DNA from: Actinomycetes bacterium | GTDB lineage: Bacteria > Actinomycetota > Acidimicrobiia > IMCC26256 > PALSA-610 | Length of the DNA stretch: 64,000 nucleotides | Reading direction: 5' to 3' | Assembly (NCBI GenBank): GCA_025360585.1 | Contig: JANYBW010000049.1 | Location: 62,001 to 126,000, forward strand | Shown: positions 32,163 through 41,808 of the stretch, piece by piece | How the letters are laid out: each line of letters begins with the position of its first letter | Position numbering within the stretch: the stretch's first letter is position 1 | Made by a program: the position numbers and the translations under genes | Notes under the pieces: generated by a model | Told to the model about the DNA's origin: nothing | Seen by the model: the letters and a program-made list of their open reading frames with translations, nothing else | Databases searched by the model: none

Positions 32163-33461
32163 ATGAGCGAACGGCCCGCGTCGATTGCGTTTGATGATCT
32201 GGCCGTCCCGAAATTTTCGCCTGCCGCTCGTGAAATGCTCGACGGCATGGGCGCATTGGGCGCATCGATCGTGCTCGATGCCGACGCGCTGATCGCGCAG
32301 GCTCGAACCGATACCGGGCTCGACGATTACGGGGCGGGCGACGACTTCTTCGAACGGCTCCGCGTGTTCGTCGGCGCGTTGGGTGCGGAGGCGGAACTCA
32401 CCGATGCGGGCAAGCTCATTTCGCACTCCCAAGTGTTGCAATTGTTGACCAATCGATTGCTTGCCACTGATTTCATCGCCCGGCATCCCGCGGTGCACGA
32501 CGAAATCATCGCGGCGCCGATCGTGATCGTGGGATTGCCGCGCACGGGTACGACGCATCTTCACAATCTGATCTCGGCCGATACGAACTTACGGAGCTTG
32601 CCCTACTGGGAGAGCCTTGAGCCCGTACCCACACTGGCCGAACAGACAGACAAGCAGCGCGACGCTCGTCGTGAACGTTGCGAGGCTGGCGTTTGGTTCC
32701 TCAATGAGGTGATGCCTGATTTCAAACGCATGCACGAGATGACTGTCGATCACGTGCACGAAGAAATTCAATTGCTTGCGATCGACTGCTCCACAATGTT
32801 GTTTGAGAGTTCGTCGCGGATTCCGAGTTTTCGCGACTACTACCAAGCGCACGATCAGCAGTCGAGCTACGACTACCTGCGATTGATGCTGCAATTGTGT
32901 CAATACCAAAGCCGCGGCGCTCGCCCATCGGGAACTGCTCCGCCGCGTTGGGTCCTGAAATCTCCCCAGCACCTCGAACAAATTCCCGCGATCATGCGTA
33001 CTTTTCCGGACGCGATTGTGGTGTTTACGCATCGAGATCCGGTTTCGGTCGTCGCGAGCTTCGTGACGATGTCCGCGTACAGCGCTCGCATCAGCCGTAG
33101 CGCGCCGATTGATCTTCACGAAGTCGGTGCGTATTGGCGCGATCGGATTCTGGACTTGTACGCCGCGGCAACCCGCGATCGGCACCTTGTCCCCGCGGCG
33201 CAATCGATCGACATCCATTTCAATGAGTTCATGCGCGACGACATCGCGACCGTGCAAGCTGTGTATGAGGTTGCTGGGTTGGCGTTCGCTGAGTCCACAC
33301 GCGCCGCGATGGCCGCATTTATGGATGATCACCCGCGCGGCAAGTACGGCGGCGTGCAATACGATCTTGGCCAATTCGGCCTCGACCCCGCAGGGATCCG
33401 CTCGGCGGCGCAGCAATACATCGAAAGGTTCGGCGTCGCGTTGGAATTACAATGGCAGTAA
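32163..33461 (+). CDS. Sulfotransferase family protein
   Basis: A 432-residue protein with the PAPS-binding loop as V-G-L-P-R-T-G-T-T-H-L (near 122-132) and the 3'-phosphate region as V-L-K-S-P-Q-H-L-E and H-R-D-P-V-S-V-V-A-S. These are the two canonical blocks of the P-loop sulfotransferase fold. Actinobacterial members of this size often accompany lipid and acyl-CoA genes, and here it directly follows a CoA-transferase. It overlaps a truncated acyl-CoA dehydrogenase by ten bases. The acceptor is unknown. Confidence 0.9.
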   Translation: MSERPASIAFDDLAVPKFSPAAREMLDGMGALGASIVLDADALIAQARTDTGLDDYGAGDDFFERLRVFVGALGAEAELTDAGKLISHSQVLQLLTNRLLATDFIARHPAVHDEIIAAPIVIVGLPRTGTTHLHNLISADTNLRSLPYWESLEPVPTLAEQTDKQRDARRERCEAGVWFLNEVMPDFKRMHEMTVDHVHEEIQLLAIDCSTMLFESSSRIPSFRDYYQAHDQQSSYDYLRLMLQLCQYQSRGARPSGTAPPRWVLKSPQHLEQIPAIMRTFPDAIVVFTHRDPVSVVASFVTMSAYSARISRSAPIDLHEVGAYWRDRILDLYAAATRDRHLVPAAQSIDIHFNEFMRDDIATVQAVYEVAGLAFAESTRAAMAAFMDDHPRGKYGGVQYDLGQFGLDPAGIRSAAQQYIERFGVALELQWQ

Positions 33462-33565
33462 TCGATCTTCATGCCGCAGTTCGCGAAATCGCGCCGCTGC
33501 TCGAGCATCACGCTGATGCGACCGAGCGCATTCACAGGCTTCACCAAACGATGTTGATGTTCTGA
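33452..33565 (+). pseudogene. Truncated acyl-CoA dehydrogenase N-terminus
   Basis: ATG 33452 opens 37 codons reading A-V-R-E-I-A-P-L-L-E-H-H-A-D-A-T-E-R, typical of the first helix of acyl-CoA dehydrogenases, before a stop. Nothing of the FAD domains follows; the next gene starts 44 bases later. The overlap with the sulfotransferase end suggests the intact gene was once the next member of that operon. Confidence 0.5.
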
Positions 33566-33608
33566 TCTCGGTCGGTGGCAAAAAACGTTGCCGAGGTGAC
33601 AACAAAAT

Positions 33609-35756
33609 GTGAGTCGGATCGGCGAGAATGCGGCTGTGGCATCGGCGCGCGACGACTCGAAATCAAACGACGCGCCCATTTCATTCGCCGTCGGCCCGGA
33701 TGCCGAGGTGACTGTGTCGACTACCGCACCGCAAGGCTCAACGCCTACCGCACCACAAGGCTCAACGCCTAGCGCGGCAACGCCAAGCGATGCAAGGGCA
33801 AGCACGCCAGCGCAAAACGACAACGCCGCAACTCCGGCTCGTGGCGCGACCAAGCTCGGGTACCTACCGGGTCTCGACGGGCTGCGGGCGATTTCGGTGC
33901 TCGCAGTTTTGGCGTTTCATTTCCGGCCCGATCATTCCCTGTTCACCGGTGGATTCCTCGGCGTCGAAATCTTCTTCGTGATTAGTGGATATTTGATCAC
34001 TGCGCTGCTGCTCGAAGAACGGCGCAAGACCCACAGAACCGCGTTGCGGAAGTTTTGGCTCCGCCGGATCCGTCGGTTGTTCGCGGCGTTGTACAGCGCG
34101 CTGTTGGCGATTGGGCTCTTCGTAGCCGTCTTTTACAACGAAGAACTCGGGCGGCTCCGCGACGGATTGATCTCCGGCGCGGTCTATTTCTCGAACTGGC
34201 AGCAAATCAGCGGTGGCGTTCGCTACGGCGACTCCGATCTCCGTGCACCGCTGGGCCATCTGTGGTCGCTGGCCGTCGAAGAGCAGTTTTATCTCGTGTG
34301 GCCGCTGCTTTTTGTCGCCGGTGGCATACTGCTGAAACAGCGTTTCAAATGGGCGATTGGTGCCGGCGCATTGCTGTCGTGGATATGGATGGCCTACCTC
34401 ATCGCGAATCGCCCATCGTTTCGCGGCAATTTGCTGCGGGTGCAGATCGACCAAGTCAACGACGCGTTCAATCGGATTTACCTTGCTACCGATACGCGCG
34501 CTGCCGGGCTGCTCTTGGGAGCGTTCCTCGCGTTTTTCTGGGTTCCCCGACGGCTCCAAGGCTCGACGGGCAAGAATGCCGCGCAGCTGCTCGACGGTGC
34601 TGCGGTGCTCGCTGCGATCATCTTGGCGATCTTGATGTTCACCGCCGAGCTGCACAGCGTGTGGCTCTACTGGTGGGGCTTTGCGCTCGTCGATATCTGC
34701 ACAGTTGTGTTGATTGCGGCGACAGTGCATCCCGTTTCGCACGTTGGGCGCTTGCTCGGCGTGAAGCCGTTGCAGTACATCGGTGTGCGTTCGTACGGTA
34801 TTTACCTTTGGGGAGTCGCGATTTTTGAGTTCACGCGCCCAAACGGCGCGGATCTCAACCATTCGGGAACCACGACATTTCTTATTCGCCTGCTGTTGGT
34901 CGCGGCCATCACGGAACTTTCGTATCGCTGTATTGAACAGCCGGTGCGCAACGGCGCGTTGGCTCGCCTGTGGCGTCAGTTGCAGTCCGCGCAACCACCG
35001 CATCGAGATCGCTTGGTGCTGCGTTGGCAGGTCGTGGGCGCGACATTGTTACTGACAACGGTTTCGCTTTCGATCGCGGCGTACGCGGCGAAGGTTCCCA
35101 AAGATGCCGCGGCGCCGCTGTGTAGTGGCGACGACATCATTACGAATCCGAAGTGTAAGAACCAACCGACGTACTTCACGTTGCCCGTGACGACGGTCGA
35201 TCCGACCCACCCGACCAAGCCGGGCTCGTCCGTCGTGACCAATCCGCCCGCGCTCAACAATTCAGGTATCGAAGTCTCCGGCATCGGCGATTCAGTGATG
35301 CAGGGTGCGATCACGACGTTGACGAAGCGACTCAGCGGGTTTGGGCCGACTGAAATTAACGCCGACAAGAGTCGGCACGAAGATGTCTGCCTTGAAATCA
35401 TGCGGTCCTTGCGCGACGCGAATCGGCTGGGACGCGTGGTGCTCATGGCCTGTGCGAACAACGGCAACGTTTCTGCGAAATTTGTGGACAAGACCATGGC
35501 CGTTGCGGGGCCGTTGCGAAAAGTTGTGTTTATTACCGCGAAGGTTCCTCGGTCCTGGGAGGCACCCAACAACCAGATCATCCGCGACAGCATGAAGCGA
35601 TTCAAAAACGCCCGGATGTTCGACTGGAATTTCTTCGCGGTGACGCTTCCCGAGTCTTATTTCGCGCCGGGGGACCACTACCACCTCAACGGTCCAGGGG
35701 TTCCGTACTACGCGGACCGGATCTATGAGTTCATTAAGGGCCAGAACTGGTTTTAG
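33609..35756 (+). CDS. Acyltransferase 3 - SGNH fusion (OafA/YrhL family)
   Basis: A 715-residue membrane enzyme. After a low-complexity Ala/Thr/Pro leader (about residues 1-75), which includes a duplicated 24-base unit at 33721-33768, comes the acyltransferase-3 domain: G-L-D-G-L-R-A-I-S-V, F-H-F, G-V-E-I-F-F-V-I-S-G-Y and S-L-A-V-E-E-Q-F-Y. There are around ten membrane segments. The C-terminal extracytoplasmic SGNH domain begins G-I-G-D-S-V-M-Q and ends near D-H-Y-H-L-N-G. Such proteins O-acylate cell-surface polysaccharides or peptidoglycan. The start is GTG 33609; downstream starts in the leader are possible. Confidence 0.9.
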   Translation: MSRIGENAAVASARDDSKSNDAPISFAVGPDAEVTVSTTAPQGSTPTAPQGSTPSAATPSDARASTPAQNDNAATPARGATKLGYLPGLDGLRAISVLAVLAFHFRPDHSLFTGGFLGVEIFFVISGYLITALLLEERRKTHRTALRKFWLRRIRRLFAALYSALLAIGLFVAVFYNEELGRLRDGLISGAVYFSNWQQISGGVRYGDSDLRAPLGHLWSLAVEEQFYLVWPLLFVAGGILLKQRFKWAIGAGALLSWIWMAYLIANRPSFRGNLLRVQIDQVNDAFNRIYLATDTRAAGLLLGAFLAFFWVPRRLQGSTGKNAAQLLDGAAVLAAIILAILMFTAELHSVWLYWWGFALVDICTVVLIAATVHPVSHVGRLLGVKPLQYIGVRSYGIYLWGVAIFEFTRPNGADLNHSGTTTFLIRLLLVAAITELSYRCIEQPVRNGALARLWRQLQSAQPPHRDRLVLRWQVVGATLLLTTVSLSIAAYAAKVPKDAAAPLCSGDDIITNPKCKNQPTYFTLPVTTVDPTHPTKPGSSVVTNPPALNNSGIEVSGIGDSVMQGAITTLTKRLSGFGPTEINADKSRHEDVCLEIMRSLRDANRLGRVVLMACANNGNVSAKFVDKTMAVAGPLRKVVFITAKVPRSWEAPNNQIIRDSMKRFKNARMFDWNFFAVTLPESYFAPGDHYHLNGPGVPYYADRIYEFIKGQNWF

Positions 35757-35883
35757 GTCTGGCGGGATCCTGGCCTGGCCTGGCCTGATGTCGTCGCTCG
35801 GCGTAGCTGACGATCAACCTTGCGTGCCTTGGTGTCGATGGTGAAGACTTCGCGCCGTCGAGATTCTGGGAAAGGAGCACGCG

Positions 35884-37869
35884 ATGCGCGGTGCAATGTT
35901 GCGTTCATTGGTTGGGTCGGTAGCCGTAGCGTTATCCGCGAGCGCGTGTGGAACTCCGCTGGTGAGTCTCGGTGCGTCGGGGCGGGGACCATCGGCCAAT
36001 CTTCCTGTTTGCGATCCGATAGGGCCGCGGCGCTGCATGGTCCCGTTTCCCAACGACTATTACACCGTTGCCGACGCGACTGCCTCGACCGGCCGACGCG
36101 TCGCCTTTCAATCTGCGGCGATGCCCGTCAACTCGTCAGGTAACCCCATCGATCCAGCGGCTTGGAATCGCAACGACGGTTTCTCACCCGGTTCGGCGAT
36201 TCTCGTGGCGATGCCTGGTGCTGATCTTCGACGTTCGGGAGCGGCGCCGCTTACCGATATCGGGCGGTCGCTGCGTGCTGACGCGCCGATTGTGATTCTC
36301 GATGTGCAAACTGGTGAACGCTGGCCATACTGGAGCGAACTCGACGCTCACACGCAACCTGGCCACGATCGCACCGTGATTGTGCGGCCGGCGCGTAACT
36401 TGACCGAAGGACACCGGTATGTAGTGGCGTTGCGTGGGATCGTGCGGGGTGATCGCCAGATCATCGACGCTTCCCCGGGTTTCCGCGACTATCGCGATCA
36501 TGGCCGAGGCGTACAACCGGAGCGGTTCCGTCGAGTCTTTGCCGATTTAGCTCGGGCCGGAGTGGCGCGAGCAAGTCTCCAGCTCGCATGGGATTTCACC
36601 GTGGCGTCGGCGCACAACATCGCGGGGCGGGTGTTGGCGATGCGCGACGACGCGTTTGCGCAACTCGGTTCGGCCGCGCCGCAGTACACCGTGAGCTCCG
36701 TCATCGACAATCCTGATCCCAGGGTGTTGCGCGAGATCCAAGGCACCGTTCTGGTTCCGTTGTATCTCGATAATGGGGGCCAACCGAGCGCGTCGATGAT
36801 ACTCGACGCGCAAGATCGTCCGGTGCGGCAATCCTCAATGTTTACAGCAGACTTTCGTTGTGCAATTCCGGCATCGGCCACGACCATGCGGCCGGCGCGA
36901 ATGACGTTGTATGGTCATGGATTGCTCGGCGCCACCGACGAAGTGCAGTCCAGCTTGGTTCGTGATCTTGGAGTGCGGCACAACATTGCGGATTGCGCAG
37001 TGAATTGGATCGGGCTCAGCGAAGAAGATGTCAACAATGCGATTGCGTCGCTGGCAGACTTCAGCAACTTCCACACGATCCCAGATCGGCTCCAACAATC
37101 GTTTTTGAATTTCTTGTTTCTCGGGCGGCTGATGAAACACCCGGAGGGTTTCAGTGCCGATCCCGCGTTTCAGATGAACGGCACACCCTTGATCGATCGG
37201 ACGCAGCTTTACTACGACGGCAATAGTCAAGGGGCAATCACTGGCGGCGCGCTGCTGGCGATCGCCCAGGATTTCACGCGGGGCGTACTCGGTGAAGCCG
37301 GAATGAACTATTCGACGTTGTTGCACCGAAGTGTCGATTTTGATGAGTTCCAACTCGTGCTCGACCCGAGTTATCCAGACGAACATGATCAACTGCTTGG
37401 GATGTCGCTGATACAGATGCTGTGGGATCGTGCCGAGACGAACGGCTACGCGCAGCACATAACTCATGACTTGTATCCGAACACACCGCGTCACACAGTG
37501 TTGTTGCTTGGAGCGGTTGGCGACCATCAGGTGACCGAGTGGTCCCTACAGGTCGAGGCCCGAACGATCGGGGTGCGAGGGCATACACCCTACATCGATG
37601 CGGCGCGGCGGCGTTCGGCGAGCGAACACGGCTGGGGGATCCCAAGCCTTGGCGCCGCGCCGTACGACGGCAGCGCGTACTACCTCTGGGATACGGGTTC
37701 ACCGTTGAGTCCCATCGACAACGTTGCGGCGCGTGCGGGCCACGATCCGCATGATGACACGCCGAATATCGACGCCGTCGAAGACCTCAAGAGTGAATTT
37801 CTGCAACCACACGGTACGGTCTCGGATGTATGCAACGCCGCCCCATGCCAAGGTCCAGCCGGGGGATAG
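35884..37869 (+). CDS. Secreted lipoprotein with alpha/beta-hydrolase-like centre, function unknown
   Basis: A 661-residue protein with an N-terminal signal and lipobox-like A-S-A-C around residue 21, preceded by a good AAAGGAG site. Mid-protein it has Y-G-H-G-L-L-G (near 340) and Y-D-G-N-S-Q-G-A-I (near 447), which look like an alpha/beta hydrolase oxyanion strand and a nucleophile elbow with serine. Late G-A-V-G-D-H-Q-V could supply the acid/histidine region. The rest is not recognised. It is probably an outer-face esterase or peptidase-like protein, but no activity can be claimed. The EamA gene overlaps its 3' end by 40 bases. Confidence 0.7.
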   Translation: MRGAMLRSLVGSVAVALSASACGTPLVSLGASGRGPSANLPVCDPIGPRRCMVPFPNDYYTVADATASTGRRVAFQSAAMPVNSSGNPIDPAAWNRNDGFSPGSAILVAMPGADLRRSGAAPLTDIGRSLRADAPIVILDVQTGERWPYWSELDAHTQPGHDRTVIVRPARNLTEGHRYVVALRGIVRGDRQIIDASPGFRDYRDHGRGVQPERFRRVFADLARAGVARASLQLAWDFTVASAHNIAGRVLAMRDDAFAQLGSAAPQYTVSSVIDNPDPRVLREIQGTVLVPLYLDNGGQPSASMILDAQDRPVRQSSMFTADFRCAIPASATTMRPARMTLYGHGLLGATDEVQSSLVRDLGVRHNIADCAVNWIGLSEEDVNNAIASLADFSNFHTIPDRLQQSFLNFLFLGRLMKHPEGFSADPAFQMNGTPLIDRTQLYYDGNSQGAITGGALLAIAQDFTRGVLGEAGMNYSTLLHRSVDFDEFQLVLDPSYPDEHDQLLGMSLIQMLWDRAETNGYAQHITHDLYPNTPRHTVLLLGAVGDHQVTEWSLQVEARTIGVRGHTPYIDAARRRSASEHGWGIPSLGAAPYDGSAYYLWDTGSPLSPIDNVAARAGHDPHDDTPNIDAVEDLKSEFLQPHGTVSDVCNAAPCQGPAGG

Positions 37870-38723
37870 TTGGGCCGTCGTTGCCGGCGCTCGCGCCGTT
37901 GTTGTTCATCGGCGGTGCGACGGCCCAGTATGCGGGTGCTGCCTGGGCGGTGAAACTCTTCAAACACGTCGCACCGGAATCGGTTGCATGGCTGCGGGTG
38001 TGTGCCGCGGCAATCATCTTGATGGCCGTGACCCGGCCGTGGAAGCGGCGTTGGGATCGCAAACTGCTCCTGACGACGGCGGCTTTTGGTACCGCTACCG
38101 CGTTGATGAACATGACGTTTTATCTTGCGGCGCGCCGCCTTGCGCTCGGAACCACGGTCGCGATCGAATTTGTTGGCCCAATCGCGGTTGCGGGAATCGC
38201 TTCGCGCACTGCCCGAAGCTGGCTTGCCCTGGCGCTGGCCGGTGGAGGTGTGCTGTTGGTGTCTGGTGTGCAATGGCGCGCCAACGCGGGTGGAGTGCTG
38301 TTCGCGTTGCTTGCCGCGGTCTTTTGGGCGGGCTACATCGTGATCGGTCAACGAGTTTCCGGTCGCACCGCGGGGATTGATGGTCTTGCTCTCGGCCTTG
38401 CGATGGGAGCGGTTATTACCTCGCCGATCGGCGCGTGGCGCAGCGCGCCCGCATGGCACTCGCCGACTTGGTTACTTTTGTGCGCGGGCATTGGCATCAT
38501 GTCGACGATCGTCCCGTACAGTCTGGATCAAATTGTGATGCGCAGAATCGCGTTGCACTCATTCGCGCTCATGCTCGCATTGCTGCCGACTACTGCAGCC
38601 GTGGTTGGCGCGCTGATGTTGGATCAGCGCCTGCAAGCCGCCGAAATTGTTGGCATCGTGGCTGTCGTTGCCGCGCTCATCATGAACGCGGGGCGGCCGA
38701 CCCCTGAAGTTGCGATGCTGTGA
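37830..38723 (+). CDS. EamA/RhtA-type transporter
   Basis: A 297-residue protein with about ten hydrophobic segments in two EamA repeats. The first starts G-G-A-T-A-Q-Y-A-G-A-A-W-A-V-K and the second G-V-L-F-A-L-L-A-A-V-F-W-A-G-Y-I-V. This matches RhtA-like exporters of amino acids and small metabolites. The start could be ATG 37830 or 37845, both inside the upstream gene. Its 3' end overlaps the convergent aminotransferase by 44 bases, so the two mRNAs are complementary at their ends. Confidence 0.9.
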   Translation: MQRRPMPRSSRGIVGPSLPALAPLLFIGGATAQYAGAAWAVKLFKHVAPESVAWLRVCAAAIILMAVTRPWKRRWDRKLLLTTAAFGTATALMNMTFYLAARRLALGTTVAIEFVGPIAVAGIASRTARSWLALALAGGGVLLVSGVQWRANAGGVLFALLAAVFWAGYIVIGQRVSGRTAGIDGLALGLAMGAVITSPIGAWRSAPAWHSPTWLLLCAGIGIMSTIVPYSLDQIVMRRIALHSFALMLALLPTTAAVVGALMLDQRLQAAEIVGIVAVVAALIMNAGRPTPEVAML

Positions 38724-39912
38724 TCCGGTTCGCGAGTTCCGGCAACATCGCGGTTTCGAGATTCCCAAACGCGAGCCGTAGGTATCGCGATTGGGTCGTG
38801 CCGAAACTTGCGCCGGGAATTGTCAAGACATTGTGTTCGTCGGCGAGCTGCAGCGCGACCGTTGTGGACTCGACGCCTTCGAAAGGATGGCGCAGATACG
38901 CAAAGAACGCGCCGGACGCCACGATCTCGTAGCAGGCACCGCCGGTTGTCTCATTCGTCATCGCACTGGATTTCGCATTGGACATCGCATTGGATATCGC
39001 ACTGCGAAACTGAGCGAGCTTCTCGGCCATAGCAACACGTTGGGTCGCGACCCAATCGTCGAGGTGATTGAGGGCATAGCCGACCGCGAGCTGGCTAATT
39101 CGAGGGGCGCCAATGGTCTGGCAGTCCGCGAGCTTGATCGCCTGTTCCAGCACGTGCGGTGCCGCGGTAAGCGATCCGACGCGGTAGCCAGCGAGGCTGA
39201 ACGATTTCGAAAAACTCAGGAGTTGTACCAGGGTCTCGTCCCAGTCGCGGCGCGTGAACAATTCGTGCGCAGGGTCCGTCGTATCGCGAAAGTCTTTGTA
39301 CGTTTCGTCCAAGATCAACGCGATGTCGTGGGCTCGACACAACGCGTACGCACGCTCGATGAGATCGGGTGGATACGTTACGCCGCACGGATTGTTGGGG
39401 CTGACAAACACGAGCGCGCGGGTGCGGTCGGTGATCGCAGCCGCGATGTGATCGAGATCGGGAAGCATGCCGTTGGCTTCGAGCACATCAGCACATACCG
39501 GCTCGATTCCCGAGGCGCGCAGCCACATGTCGTGGTTGAAATAAAACGGCGTCGGCAGGATCACTTCATCGCCTGGCGAACACAATGCGCCGATGGCCAA
39601 ACAAAAGGCTTGGTTGCACCCTGCTGTGACCATCACGTTGTTGACACCGACGTGGCGCCGATCGAGGTGGTGTGCGATCGCGGCGCGCGTCTCGGGGAGT
39701 CCGAGCGCGGGTGCGTATCGTCCGGTGTCGGCCGCGAGCACCGCGGTACTGAGAAATTCGCGGAGTTCGTGGGCACAGGGATATCCCGGAACGGCTTGCG
39801 AAACATCGATGAGGGGAAAGGCAACATCGAAAGTGCGCCCAGCGACCCACTTCTTGACGAGCGCGACTGGCGGGTCGTACACGTCGGCGATGATCGGGCT
39901 GACTTGAAGCAC
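38680..39912 (-). CDS. Class I/II pyridoxal-phosphate aminotransferase
   Basis: A 410-residue fold type I aminotransferase with the PLP lysine in S-F-S-K-S-F-S-L-A-G-Y-R and N-N-P-C-G-V-T-Y (aspartate-aminotransferase-like), plus D-E-T-Y-K-D. A degenerate repeat around 38950-39000 inserts S-N-A-M-S-N-A-K-S-S-A-M-T-N into the small domain, unusual for the family and probably a slippage product. Substrate specificity cannot be read. It is convergent with the EamA exporter, so an amino-acid-related link is possible. Confidence 0.92.
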   Translation of the reverse strand: MLQVSPIIADVYDPPVALVKKWVAGRTFDVAFPLIDVSQAVPGYPCAHELREFLSTAVLAADTGRYAPALGLPETRAAIAHHLDRRHVGVNNVMVTAGCNQAFCLAIGALCSPGDEVILPTPFYFNHDMWLRASGIEPVCADVLEANGMLPDLDHIAAAITDRTRALVFVSPNNPCGVTYPPDLIERAYALCRAHDIALILDETYKDFRDTTDPAHELFTRRDWDETLVQLLSFSKSFSLAGYRVGSLTAAPHVLEQAIKLADCQTIGAPRISQLAVGYALNHLDDWVATQRVAMAEKLAQFRSAISNAMSNAKSSAMTNETTGGACYEIVASGAFFAYLRHPFEGVESTTVALQLADEHNVLTIPGASFGTTQSRYLRLAFGNLETAMLPELANRITASQLQGSAAPRS

Positions 39913-39990
39913 GGGTGAAGGTTAGGGCCAGGTTGGGCTGCGTGAAACGCTCGGAGACCGTCGCTCGACGATCGGTAGTCTCGGCGACTG

Positions 39991-41808
39991 ATGACCGATG
40001 CACCCGCCGTACCAACGATGAGTGAAAATCTTGCGGGCGCCACTTCGTTGCGACGCGGTGCGGCCGTTCTTTGGCGGTTTATCCGTACACACCCGAAGCC
40101 CTTCGCTACCGCGGTTACGGGTTCGACGATTTATGCCTCGACTGCAGTAGGTGGCACTGTCATGTTGGGGCGCATCACCGACAATGTGTTCGAACCGGCG
40201 CTGCGGCGAGGCCAGGTTGCAACCTCGACGGTCTGGTGGACGGCCGCTGCGGTCGTGATGATCGCAGCGCTGCGCAGCGTGGGCGTGGTGACCCGGCGGT
40301 ATTACGCTGCGGTGACCTCGCGCCGAATGCAAGTGACGCTGCGATCGCTCATCACCGATCATTACCTGCACGCGCCGCTGTCGTTTCACCGAAGTCACCC
40401 AACGGGTGAGTTGATGGCCCACGCGGACACCGATGTCGAAGTCGCCGCGGAGGTCATTAACCCGTTGCCGTTTTCGCTCGGGCTGGTGTTACTGATCATC
40501 TTTTCGGTCGCGGCGCTACTGATCGCTGATCCGATTCTCGCGATCGTGGGCCTCGCGATCTTCCCAGCAATGGCCGCGTTGAATCGTTACTACACCAAGC
40601 GAGTCGAGCTTCCGGCCGAACAAACCCAACAACGTATTGGGGATGTTTCGTCGATCGCGCACGAGAGCTACGACGGCGCGTTAGTCGTGAAAACGCTGGG
40701 GCTCGAAGCCCACGAGGTCGCCCGGCTTTCCGTCGCCGCGCATTCTTTGCGCGATGCTCGGCTCAAGGTGGGCGCGTTGCGTTCGATGTTTGAACCAACA
40801 CTGGATGCGCTTCCGAACCTGGGTGTGATTGCAATTTTGTCGATTGGTGGATGGCGGATCTCAACCGGTGCCTTAACCACCGGTGAACTCGTGCAGGTCA
40901 TGGCCCTGTTCACACTGTTGTCGTTTCCGATGCGCGTCGTTGGTTTCCTGTTAGAAGAATTGCCGCGGTCGGTCGTGGCGCTCGGCCGGGTCGATGCTGT
41001 CCTCGCAACTCCGCGCGCCTCGACGCCAAGCAATCCGCAAACGTTGCCGAACGAACCGCTCTCGGTGCAGTTTGACGATGTGCGGTTTTCGTTTCTCGAC
41101 GGCGAACCAGTGTTACAGGGTTGTTCCTTTACACTCGCGCCCGGCGAAATCGTTGCTTTGGTAGGTGCAACTGGCAGCGGGAAATCAACCTTGTGTGAGC
41201 TCATGGTTGGTTTGCTCGATGTGGATTCAGGCTCCGTGACGATTGGGGGCCTTGCCGTCGAAACGATCGACGCCGAATCGTTGCACTCGAACGCTGCATT
41301 GGTCTTTCAAGAGTCGTTTCTGTTTGCTGATTCGCTTGCGGAAAATCTCACGCTGGGTGAAGTGCCGGTAGCCGAGGCCGCGGACGCCGTTCGCTTAGCC
41401 CAAGCCGATCGGTTCATCACCAAGCTTCCGAGCGGCTACGACACGGTATTAGGGGAACGCGGAGTCACGCTTTCCGGCGGGCAACGCCAGCGCGCCGCGC
41501 TGGCGCGTGCGCTCGTACGGAGGCCACGGTTGCTGATCCTCGATGATGCGACCTCGGCCGTCGACCCTTCGGTTGAAGCGCGAATCCTCGATGGGCTCAA
41601 AGCTGAGCTCGACACGACTGCGTTGATCGTCGCGCACCGCGTATCGACCATCGCGCTCGCGGATCGTGTGTTGTTCCTGCGTGACGGAGCGATCGTGGCG
41701 ACCGGACCCCACGATCATTTGGTCGCGACCGAGCCGGATTACGCGGCGATGGTGCAGGCCTACGAAGCCACGCCGATGCTCGATGGGGGCGATGATGACG
41801 ACGCCTGA
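39991..41808 (+). CDS. ABC exporter half-transporter, subunit 1 (degenerate catalytic base)
   Basis: A 605-residue membrane-ATPase fusion with six TM helices followed by an NBD. Walker A is G-A-T-G-S-G-K-S-T, the signature L-S-G-G-Q is canonical, but Walker B ends L-I-L-D-D-A-T-S with Asp where the catalytic Glu is expected. This pattern is known from heterodimeric exporters with one degenerate site. The start could also be ATG 40018. The partner gene overlaps its end. It probably exports a drug or lipid. Confidence 0.92.
   Translation: MTDAPAVPTMSENLAGATSLRRGAAVLWRFIRTHPKPFATAVTGSTIYASTAVGGTVMLGRITDNVFEPALRRGQVATSTVWWTAAAVVMIAALRSVGVVTRRYYAAVTSRRMQVTLRSLITDHYLHAPLSFHRSHPTGELMAHADTDVEVAAEVINPLPFSLGLVLLIIFSVAALLIADPILAIVGLAIFPAMAALNRYYTKRVELPAEQTQQRIGDVSSIAHESYDGALVVKTLGLEAHEVARLSVAAHSLRDARLKVGALRSMFEPTLDALPNLGVIAILSIGGWRISTGALTTGELVQVMALFTLLSFPMRVVGFLLEELPRSVVALGRVDAVLATPRASTPSNPQTLPNEPLSVQFDDVRFSFLDGEPVLQGCSFTLAPGEIVALVGATGSGKSTLCELMVGLLDVDSGSVTIGGLAVETIDAESLHSNAALVFQESFLFADSLAENLTLGEVPVAEAADAVRLAQADRFITKLPSGYDTVLGERGVTLSGGQRQRAALARALVRRPRLLILDDATSAVDPSVEARILDGLKAELDTTALIVAHRVSTIALADRVLFLRDGAIVATGPHDHLVATEPDYAAMVQAYEATPMLDGGDDDDA

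Noticed and set aside
33864-35003. 379-codon minus-strand frame opposite the acyltransferase
   Set aside because: It is rich in Arg, Gln and Pro with no motif, and lies fully inside a gene with clear acyltransferase-3 signatures.
38791-39918. 375-codon plus-strand frame opposite the aminotransferase
   Set aside because: The minus strand encodes a complete PLP aminotransferase; the plus frame lacks family character.
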